Assembly: GCA_029005335.1 (NCBI GenBank)
Contig: JAQXFT010000118.1
Coordinates: 1-8,731 of the forward strand
Reading direction: 5' to 3'
Source: Oscillospiraceae bacterium
Lineage (GTDB): Bacteria > Bacillota > Clostridia > Oscillospirales > Ruminococcaceae
Length of the DNA: 8,731 nt
Below the pieces are notes generated by a model. That model was not told the DNA's origin, did not search any database, and was given only the letters and a program-made list of their open reading frames with translations. The number at the start of each line of letters is the position of its first letter. Positions within the stretch are counted from its first letter, which is position 1. The position numbers and the translations under genes were made by a program. Positions 1 to 4,894 of this stretch are shown in pieces.

Positions 1-92
1 TCCTCATTGATGACATAGGTCTGACGGTAAATATTTTTAAGCTTATCGATTTCGGTAATAAAATCGATTTGCTTTTTAAGGCGTTCATTCAT
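1..92 (-). CDS. HD-domain hydrolase, N-terminal fragment (partial)
   Basis: Only the first 30 codons are present; the rest runs off the left edge. The start is ATG at 90-92, with an AGGAGGA ribosome binding site at 101-107, 8 nt upstream. The visible residues begin MNERLKKQIDFITEIDKLKN and continue IYRQTYVINE. In my recollection this opening (a helix, then EIDKLKNIxRQT) is typical of small HD-superfamily phosphohydrolases related to YfbR-like 5'-nucleotidases (COG1896). The metal-binding H...HD residues lie beyond the window, so activity cannot be judged. It follows rsmI by 22 nt and is probably the last visible gene of the HAD-mnmA-yabB-rsmI operon. The family call rests on a short N-terminus and is only moderately safe; the existence of the gene is well supported by start and RBS. 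Confidence 0.6.
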   Translation of the reverse strand, partial: MNERLKKQIDFITEIDKLKNIYRQTYVINE

Positions 93-100
93 CTGAAAAA

Positions 101-107
101 TCCTCCT
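101..107 (-). promoter_or_regulatory. Ribosome binding site of the HD-domain gene
   Basis: The plus strand reads TCCTCCT, so the mRNA carries AGGAGGA 8 nt before the ATG at 90-92. This strong site lies in the 22-nt gap after rsmI and fixes the start of the truncated gene at the window edge. Confidence 0.8.
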
Positions 108-114
108 GATTTGA

Positions 115-933
115 TTAGCAGAAAGCTGAATATAAATCACTTTTTCTGAGACCGTATTCTCTGGCTATGGCTTTGCAGGCATTAACAGGCTTTTCACCGG
201 CTTCAACAAGATTTTCGACCTGTTTTAAAGCGTTTTCAATGCTTATGCTGTCGGATTCGGAATTTTGTTTTCCCTCGATTACAAGAACATATTCGCCCTT
301 GGGAGATTTTACTGAATAATATTCAACAGCTTCCGAAATTGTCATTCTGAGGACTTCCTCATAAATTTTAGTAAGCTCACGGCAGAGCGAAATTTTTCTG
401 TCACCGAAATATTCAAGCATATCCTTAAGAGTAGAAATCAGCTTGTGCGGAGCTTCATAGAATATCATGGTACGCTTTTCGTCTTTAAGGGATTCAAGAT
501 GTTCAAAACGTTGTTTTTTGGTAACTGACAAAAAGCCCTCAAAAGTAAATCTTGATGTATTCAATCCCGATATTGCAAGAGCCGATACAACTGCACTTGC
601 CCCCGGCACTACCTTTACATCAATATTTTTTTCATAGCATATTTTAACGAGATTTTCCCCGGGGTCAGATATGCATGGCATACCGGCGTCGGTAACGATA
701 CCGGCGTTTTCACCGTTAAGTATTCTTTCCGTTATGCGGTCTGCAACTTCACGACCGCTGTGTTCGTGATAGCTTACAAGTGGCTTGTGAATATCGTATC
801 TTGAAAGGAGTTTAAGCGTTACCCTTGTATCTTCCGCACATATGAAATCTACTTTTCTGAAAGTTTCAAGCTGTCGGAGAGTTATATCTTCCATATTGCC
901 TATGGGAGTTCCTATTACATATAAAGTACCCAT
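115..933 (-). CDS. rsmI: 16S rRNA (cytidine-1402 2'-O)-methyltransferase RsmI
   Basis: RsmI uses S-adenosylmethionine to 2'-O-methylate C1402 in the decoding centre of 16S rRNA; with RsmH this gives m4Cm, which tunes start-codon choice and fidelity. The 272 residues match the family's usual size. Visible signatures of the tetrapyrrole-methylase fold are GTPIGN (8-13), AEDTR (33-37), SYHEH (54-58), TDAGMPCISDPG (81-92, family TDAGTP-like SAM loop), PGAS (110-113), RELTK (185-189) and GEYVLVIEG (213-221). The C-terminal part (about 225-272) fits the small helical RsmI tail. Its ATG shares one base with the TAA of the upstream methyltransferase gene (TAATG, 931-935). Only a weak GGAAAAGAG purine run precedes it, so translational coupling is likely. 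The yabB-rsmI neighbourhood is also found in Bacillus. Confidence 0.96.
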   Translation of the reverse strand: MGTLYVIGTPIGNMEDITLRQLETFRKVDFICAEDTRVTLKLLSRYDIHKPLVSYHEHSGREVADRITERILNGENAGIVTDAGMPCISDPGENLVKICYEKNIDVKVVPGASAVVSALAISGLNTSRFTFEGFLSVTKKQRFEHLESLKDEKRTMIFYEAPHKLISTLKDMLEYFGDRKISLCRELTKIYEEVLRMTISEAVEYYSVKSPKGEYVLVIEGKQNSESDSISIENALKQVENLVEAGEKPVNACKAIAREYGLRKSDLYSAFC

Positions 934-1643
934 TATTCACACTCTTTTCCGATTTGATAAATTTCTTTCAGTTCATTGCTTTTCATATAGAGAGGAGGTT
1001 CTATTTTAAGAAAAGGCTTAGAGCCTTTTTTTCCCTCTATGAGGAAAAGCCATGGACTCTGTTCAGGATTGTTAGCAACAAAGCGTATGCGTTTAGGTTC
1101 GATATCGTTTGATTTCATAGCGGTTATGACATCGGCAAGACGTTCGGGGCGGTTGCACATGCAGAGTCTTCCTCCGAATTTGAGTAGCTTTGACGCTGAA
1201 CGGCATACATCATCGATATTGCACATAATTTCATGACGGGCGATTTTCTGTGCAGTGATACTGCTTTCGATTCCGGCATTGGTAGCCTTATAGGGCGGAT
1301 TGCATATAACCAAATCAAGCTGACCTTTCGGAGCATTATCCCACAGGATTTTTAAATCGGCAAGTACGGGAACAATATTTTTTACATTGCTTGCCTCTAT
1401 ACCTTTTTTGAGCTGTTCGATTGCACTTTCCTGAATATCGACTGCGTATGTAATCTGAGGGGGATTTTTTTTCTGCATAATCATCGGAATAATTCCGCAC
1501 CCTGTACCAAAATCGCATACCTTGTCTTTCATGCGGTAATTTGAAAAGTATGTCAGCAGAAATGCATCAGTTCCGAAGCGGTGTTCGGAGCTTGCACATA
1601 CAAAAATATTGTCAGTAAGTTTTTCCATAGAGTAATCTGTCAT
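933..1643 (-). CDS. trmN6: TrmN6/YabB-type SAM-dependent adenine-N6 methyltransferase
   Basis: This is a Rossmann-fold methyltransferase of COG4123, the group of E. coli YfiC/TrmN6 (m6A37 of tRNA1-Val) and Bacillus YabB. Of its 236 residues, motif I is DFGTGCG (44-50), the acidic SAM-ribose residue is probably D69 in AVDI, and the catalytic NPPY (115-118) marks an amino-methyltransferase acting on adenine. The PEQSPWLFLIEGKKG segment (193-207) is also typical of the group. The start is ATG at 1641-1643, overlapping the mnmA stop as ATGA, with a GGAGGAGG site 9 nt upstream inside mnmA. An internal ATG (Met6, 1626-1628) is less favoured because it lies about 24 nt from that site. The family is secure; the exact target (tRNA-Val A37 or another adenine) is inferred. 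Confidence 0.88.
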   Translation of the reverse strand: MTDYSMEKLTDNIFVCASSEHRFGTDAFLLTYFSNYRMKDKVCDFGTGCGIIPMIMQKKNPPQITYAVDIQESAIEQLKKGIEASNVKNIVPVLADLKILWDNAPKGQLDLVICNPPYKATNAGIESSITAQKIARHEIMCNIDDVCRSASKLLKFGGRLCMCNRPERLADVITAMKSNDIEPKRIRFVANNPEQSPWLFLIEGKKGSKPFLKIEPPLYMKSNELKEIYQIGKECE

Positions 1644-2716
1644 ATTATCGTGCCTCCTCCTACAACAATATCACCGTCATAGAATACAACAGCCTGCCCC
1701 TTTGTGACAGCTCTCTGAGGATTTTCAAAATCAACATGATATATTCCGTTGCCTTTATATGACAATACAGCATTCTGTTCTGACTGGCTGTATCTTGTCT
1801 TTGCAGTAATCTGTAAAGGCTTTTCGAGGGTATCAAAGGGAATCAGGTTTACATCACAGGCATCAAGGGAATTTGTATACAAATCCTTTTCTTCACCGAT
1901 AATCACCTGATTTTTCTGCATATCTTTTTTTACTACATATGCAGGCTTGCCGAGAGCTATTCCAAGACCTTTACGCTGACCTGTTGTATAGTTTATGATT
2001 CCCTTATGTCTGCCCAGTATTTTTCCGTCAGTGCTTACGAAGTCGCCTTCGGGAATGTTTATATTCTTGAATTTCTTTATAAAGGATACATAATCGCCGT
2101 CCGGAACAAAGCATATATCCTGACTGTCAGGCTTATGAGAATTGACCAGATTATATTTTTCTGCGATTTCACGGACTTCATTTTTAGTAAGGTTTCCGAG
2201 AGGAAACAGAGTATGCTTTAACTGTTCCTGAGTGAGGGAGTATAATACATATGTCTGGTCCTTTGATTTGTCTTTTGCACGCTTCAATAAATATCTGCCG
2301 GAATTTTCATCAAAATCTATAACGGCATAGTGTCCGGTAGCGATATAGTCGTAATCAAGTTCCTTTGCACGCAGAAGCATTTTATCAAATTTTATATGTC
2401 TGTTACATTCAATGCACGGGTTAGGAGTACCTCCGCTGAGATAACATTCCGCAAACTGATTCATAACGCATTCCCTGAATTTATCTCTGAAATTGAAAAC
2501 AAGATGAGGGAATCCCAGTTTATATGCGACGCTTCTTGCGTCCTCGACATCGGATAATGCACAACAGGTTTTATTAGTTTTTTCGGCTTCGACTATGTCA
2601 TCATTTGAAAATAGCTTGAGTGTTACGCCCATAACGTCGAAGCCTTTATTTTTAAGAAGAAGTGCCGATACAGAGCTGTCAACCCCACCGCTCATGCCGA
2701 CCATAACTTTTTTCAT
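1640..2716 (-). CDS. mnmA: tRNA 2-thiouridine(34) synthase MnmA
   Basis: MnmA adenylates and thiolates U34 in tRNAs for Lys, Glu and Gln, taking sulfur relayed from a cysteine desulfurase. None is encoded in the window. The 358 residues match the family. The N-terminal PP-loop ATPase carries SGGVDSS (9-15). The central TPNPCIECNRHIKF block (97-110) holds C101 and C104, and DSQDICF (197-203) holds C202; C104 and C202 align with the catalytic E. coli pair C102/C199. The position of E. coli D99 is C101 here, giving a three-cysteine form that may hold an iron-sulfur cluster. TGQRKGLGI (245-253) and the C-terminal GGGTII are family hallmarks. The start is ATG at 2714-2716. The AAAGGA site (2731-2736), inside the end of the HAD gene, is rather far at 14 nt, suggesting coupling across the 7-nt gap. 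Confidence 0.97.
   Translation of the reverse strand: MKKVMVGMSGGVDSSVSALLLKNKGFDVMGVTLKLFSNDDIVEAEKTNKTCCALSDVEDARSVAYKLGFPHLVFNFRDKFRECVMNQFAECYLSGGTPNPCIECNRHIKFDKMLLRAKELDYDYIATGHYAVIDFDENSGRYLLKRAKDKSKDQTYVLYSLTQEQLKHTLFPLGNLTKNEVREIAEKYNLVNSHKPDSQDICFVPDGDYVSFIKKFKNINIPEGDFVSTDGKILGRHKGIINYTTGQRKGLGIALGKPAYVVKKDMQKNQVIIGEEKDLYTNSLDACDVNLIPFDTLEKPLQITAKTRYSQSEQNAVLSYKGNGIYHVDFENPQRAVTKGQAVVFYDGDIVVGGGTII
1653..1660 (-). promoter_or_regulatory. Ribosome binding site of trmN6 embedded in mnmA Gly codons
   Basis: The mRNA reads GGAGGAGG, 9 nt before the trmN6 ATG. The same bases form part of the mnmA codons for VGGG near its C-terminus (GTA GGA GGA GGC), followed by ACG ATA ATA TGA. The conserved MnmA glycine tail therefore doubles as the Shine-Dalgarno sequence of the next gene, and an ATGA stop/start overlap follows. 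This supports the trmN6 start. Confidence 0.8.
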
Positions 2717-2723
2717 AGATATT

Positions 2724-3377
2724 TTACCATTCCTTTATAATATTTTCAAGTTCGCCGAGATTATATATAAATCTGTCAGCTAATCCGGTCATTGCCGGAA
2801 AATCCTTTTTGCTGAATTTATCATATACTGCAACAGTAGGGAATCCGGCTTTTACAGTAGTTTCGATACAGTGCAGGGAATCTTCAATAACAAGTGTTTC
2901 GGATATTCCGGTATTCATAAGCCTTGCACATGCCATATAGATATCGGGATATTTTTTGCTTTTCGGAATATCTTCTCCGGTAAGTATAAATTTAAATTTA
3001 TCATATATATTGTATTTTTTCAGAACAGCTTCAGCAAGTATTCTGTGAGTAGAGGTAGCAATACAGAACGGTATATTATTTTCGCTCAGGAAGTTTAAAA
3101 TATTCAGAGCATTGTCCTTCAGCGGGATTTCGTATCTGTACTGGTGGAATATAGTATCAGCGACTTCTTTTATGATTTCATCAGTAGTTTTATTCAGATT
3201 AAGGGTTTTTATAAAAAACTCCGATGACTGCTCAATAGTCATGGTTTTAAGCTTTTCTGACATATCAGGAGTATAAACTCCTCCGTATTTTTCAATTATT
3301 TTTCTGTCAACGTCGCACCATACGTGCATGGAATCTATAAGTGTACCGTCCAAATCAAATATAACCGATTTAATCAA
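2724..3377 (-). CDS. HAD-superfamily phosphatase, beta-phosphoglucomutase-like
   Basis: This is a haloacid-dehalogenase subfamily IA hydrolase of 217 residues from the chosen start. Motif I is DLDGT (8-12), with nucleophile D8 and acid/base D10. Motif II is in IATST (about 106-110). The motif III lysine is probably K141 before YPD, and motif IV is IEDS (164-167). The helical cap is inserted after motif I, as in beta-phosphoglucomutase and phosphoglycolate phosphatases; the substrate cannot be read from sequence. I place the start at TTG 3375-3377, giving MIKSVIFDLDGT, because AAAGGAG (3386-3392) lies exactly 8 nt upstream. The GTG at 3384-3386 overlaps that site and cannot use it. The gene leads the minus-strand operon, directly behind a consensus promoter and 7 nt ahead of mnmA. 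Its tie to RNA modification may be only co-transcription. Confidence 0.88.
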   Translation of the reverse strand: MIKSVIFDLDGTLIDSMHVWCDVDRKIIEKYGGVYTPDMSEKLKTMTIEQSSEFFIKTLNLNKTTDEIIKEVADTIFHQYRYEIPLKDNALNILNFLSENNIPFCIATSTHRILAEAVLKKYNIYDKFKFILTGEDIPKSKKYPDIYMACARLMNTGISETLVIEDSLHCIETTVKAGFPTVAVYDKFSKKDFPAMTGLADRFIYNLGELENIIKEW

Positions 3378-3385
3378 ATAAACCA

Positions 3386-3392
3386 CTCCTTT
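3386..3392 (-). promoter_or_regulatory. Ribosome binding site that fixes a TTG start
   Basis: The mRNA reads AAAGGAG, then 8 nt, then TTG at 3375-3377. The site overlaps the first base of the alternative GTG at 3384-3386, which rules that codon out. The predicted transcription start (about 3392) is the first base of this site, so the leader would be little more than the Shine-Dalgarno sequence. Confidence 0.75.
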
Positions 3393-3398
3393 GCAGAT

Positions 3399-3427
3399 AT
3401 TATATCATAAGCCTTTATTTTTGTCAA
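3399..3427 (-). promoter_or_regulatory. Consensus sigma-A promoter of the HAD-mnmA-trmN6-rsmI operon
   Basis: On the minus strand TTGACA (3422-3427) is followed by a 17-nt spacer (3405-3421) and TATAAT (3399-3404). A TG dinucleotide sits one base before the -10, so it also has an extended -10. All twelve hexamer bases match consensus. The expected start of transcription is near 3392. No operator-like repeat is visible around it, so strong constitutive expression is the simplest reading. Confidence 0.88.
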
Positions 3428-3454
3428 ACAGGACACAGAATATATCATGAGAAT

Positions 3455-3497
3455 AAAAAATCTCCGTAATGTATGGATATTTGGTACATTACGGAGA
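3455..3497 (-). terminator. Intrinsic terminator of ackA
   Basis: Two perfect 13-nt arms, TCTCCGTAATGTA (3461-3473) and TACATTACGGAGA (3485-3497), enclose an 11-nt loop. On the minus strand the hairpin is followed directly by TTTTTT (complement of 3455-3460), about 58 nt after the ackA stop. This insulates the downstream HAD promoter from ackA transcription. On the plus strand the hairpin is followed by six A and then eight T, so it is less canonical in that direction. Confidence 0.85.
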
Positions 3498-3555
3498 AAA
3501 AATTTTTTTTGCATTAAGCTATTGATTTTTGATGTATCAAGGTGTTATAATAATG

Positions 3556-4761
3556 TCAGTGCTTTTCGGAAATAAGAGCGAGAGTATCTCTTGCTATGAG
3601 AAGCTCTTCATTTGTAGGAACAACCCAGACTTCTACTTTTGAATCAGGAGCGGAAATCTTCTGAAGCTTTCCTCTTGTTGAGTTGTTTATATCCTTATCG
3701 ATTTTAATTCCAAAAAATTCCATGTCAGCACAGGAATTTTCTCTTGTAGGAGCATCATTCTCACCGATACCGCCGGTAAATATAACAGCATCAAGACCAC
3801 CCATGGCAGCAGTATAAGCACCGATATACTTCTTGATTTCATATGTAAGCATATCGCATACAAGAAGTGATTTTTTATCGCCGTTTTTAGCAGCAGCGGA
3901 TATTTCACGGTTATCGGAGGATATTCCTGAGATACCGAGGAATCCGGATTTTTTATTCATATAGTCGCTCATCTCTGAGGGGGTAAAGCCGTGCTTGTCA
4001 GCAACGAACGTTACAGCGGAGGGGTCAACGCTTCCTGTACGTGTACCCATCAGAACGCCGTCAAGAGGAGTAAAGCCCATTGAAGTATCGATAGACTTTC
4101 CGTCCTTTACAGCGGTAATAGATGAACCGTTTCCGAGGTGGCATGAAACAATTTTTAAATCTTTAAGGTCTTTGCCCATAGCTTCAGCGAGTGCTGATGT
4201 TACAAATCTGTGTGATGTACCGTGGAAGCCGTATTTTCTTACGTGATATTTTTCATAATCCTCATATGGAAGTCCGAACATATAGGCACGTGTAGGCATA
4301 GTCTGGTGGAATGCCGTATCAAATACAACGACCTGCGGAACACTTTCAGGAATAACTTTTTTGCACGCCCTGAGTGCGAGAGCATGAGGGTGATTGTGAA
4401 CCGGAGCAAGCTCACGAAGCTCATCAATTTTATCTATAACTTCATCGGTTACGAGAGTAGTCTTGTCAAAAACCTCTGCACCCTGCACTATTCTGTGACC
4501 TACAGCGGAAATTTCGTCCATGCTCTTTATAACAGCATAGTCGCCTGTTGTAAGTGTTTCAACAAGCTTCTGGAAAGCCTCAGTATGGGTAGGAAAATCA
4601 CAGTCAGCCTCAAGCTTTCTTCCGTCGCCGGTTTTATGTGAAATATGACCGTCGATACCGATTCTGTCGCAGTTGCCCTTAGCGATAACGCTTTCGTCCT
4701 TCATATCAATAAGCTGATATTTAAGAGAGGAGCTTCCTGCATTAACTACTAAAATAATCAT
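3556..4761 (-). CDS. ackA: Acetate kinase AckA
   Basis: Acetate kinase interconverts acetyl phosphate plus ADP with acetate plus ATP. In a fermentative anaerobe this is the ATP-yielding step of acetate production. The 401 residues match the family. Signature VNAGSSSLKYQL (6-17) contains N7. GHR gives R90, and FDTAFHQTMP (147-156) gives D148. YGFHGTSH (177-184) gives H180, GTRTG (239-243) gives R241, FTGGIGEN (328-335) is the adenine/phosphate region, and TNEE (383-386) carries the magnesium-binding glutamate. The start is ATG at 4759-4761, with AAAGGA (4771-4776) 9 nt upstream. The longer in-frame TTG at 4822-4824 overlaps the -35 box and is untranscribed. The usual partner pta is not in the window, so ackA is monocistronic here. 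Its divergent neighbour tmcAL uses acetate and is an ackA neighbour in other Clostridia, from memory. Confidence 0.97.
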   Translation of the reverse strand: MIILVVNAGSSSLKYQLIDMKDESVIAKGNCDRIGIDGHISHKTGDGRKLEADCDFPTHTEAFQKLVETLTTGDYAVIKSMDEISAVGHRIVQGAEVFDKTTLVTDEVIDKIDELRELAPVHNHPHALALRACKKVIPESVPQVVVFDTAFHQTMPTRAYMFGLPYEDYEKYHVRKYGFHGTSHRFVTSALAEAMGKDLKDLKIVSCHLGNGSSITAVKDGKSIDTSMGFTPLDGVLMGTRTGSVDPSAVTFVADKHGFTPSEMSDYMNKKSGFLGISGISSDNREISAAAKNGDKKSLLVCDMLTYEIKKYIGAYTAAMGGLDAVIFTGGIGENDAPTRENSCADMEFFGIKIDKDINNSTRGKLQKISAPDSKVEVWVVPTNEELLIARDTLALISEKH

Positions 4762-4784
4762 CAGAAACAATCCTTTCAAAATAA

Positions 4785-4825
4785 TTTGCAAGATAATTAT
4801 ATACTTTTCTGACAGATTTTGCAAG
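4785..4825 (+). repeat. TTTGCAAG direct repeat pair flanking the ackA promoter
   Basis: Identical 8-mers lie at 4785-4792 and 4818-4825, 33 bp apart, about three helical turns. One covers the -35 box of ackA and the other covers its predicted transcription start. The core TTGCAA is self-complementary. In AT-rich intergenic DNA two such 8-mers could be chance, but the placement would suit a repressor or activator site. Confidence 0.4.
4796..4824 (-). promoter_or_regulatory. Promoter of ackA
   Basis: On the minus strand TTGCAA (4819-4824), a 17-nt spacer and TATAAT (4796-4801) form a good sigma-A promoter. The -10 is perfect and the -35 matches 4 of 6. Transcription should begin near 4789, giving a leader of about 28 nt. 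The direct repeat TTTGCAAG covers the -35 (4818-4825) and recurs at the predicted start site (4785-4792), which could allow control. Confidence 0.75.
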
Positions 4826-4848
4826 GGATTTTTTTACATTTAGATAAA
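4819..4848 (+). promoter_or_regulatory. Possible weak promoter of tmcAL
   Basis: The self-complementary TTGCAA (4819-4824) used as the ackA -35 could also serve the plus strand, with GATAAA (4843-4848) as -10 after 18 nt. Transcription would begin near 4855, placing the palindrome at 4861-4875 in the mRNA leader. An alternative -10 is CATAAT (4865-4870), inside the palindrome, but it lacks a matching -35. Both are weak; a promoter is needed here, but which one is used is uncertain. Confidence 0.3.
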
Positions 4849-4860
4849 AACCTGATTTTT

Positions 4861-4875
4861 TGTGCATAATGCACA
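4861..4875 (+). promoter_or_regulatory. Perfect 15-nt palindrome in the ackA/tmcAL divergent region
   Basis: TGTGCATAATGCACA is a perfect inverted repeat around one central A. It lies 5 bases before the tmcAL Shine-Dalgarno site. As DNA it resembles an operator for a dimeric regulator serving one or both genes. As RNA it could fold as a 6-bp stem with a UAA loop just ahead of the ribosome binding site. No regulator is encoded nearby, so the function is unassigned. Confidence 0.5.
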
Positions 4876-4879
4876 GTAC

Positions 4880-4886
4880 AAGGAGG
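4880..4886 (+). promoter_or_regulatory. Ribosome binding site that points to an ATT start codon
   Basis: AAGGAGG is the full consensus Shine-Dalgarno sequence. Eight nt later, at the ideal distance, lies ATT (4895-4897) in the tmcAL frame. No in-frame ATG, GTG or TTG lies between this site and the conserved TmcAL N-terminus, so the site decides the unusual start. Confidence 0.75.
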
Positions 4887-4894
4887 AGATTTTT

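Noticed and set aside
3378..3386. GTG start of the HAD gene at 3384-3386
   Set aside because: It overlaps the AAAGGAG site with no spacing; TTG at 3375-3377 has the proper 8 nt and starts just before the family's usual first strand.
3523..3541. Second hairpin TTGAT...ATCAA after ackA
   Set aside because: A 5-bp AT-rich stem with a long loop and no T-run; expected by chance beside the strong terminator.
4222..4641. 139-codon open frame on the plus strand, antisense to ackA
   Set aside because: It lies wholly within ackA, has no ribosome site or recognisable domain, and its composition follows from ackA codons on the other strand.
4762..4824. Longer ackA reading frame from TTG 4822-4824
   Set aside because: That codon overlaps the -35 box, upstream of the predicted transcript, and AckA proteins begin right before VNAGSSS as at 4761.
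4862..4894. GTG start of tmcAL at 4862, adding 11 residues
   Set aside because: No ribosome site lies upstream, the added residues come from the palindrome and the Shine-Dalgarno sequence itself, and the family N-terminus begins at the ATT.
4762..4894. Riboswitch or T-box upstream of ackA or tmcAL
   Set aside because: The predicted leaders are only about 28 and 40 nt, too short for a known riboswitch, and no T-box or conserved core was seen.
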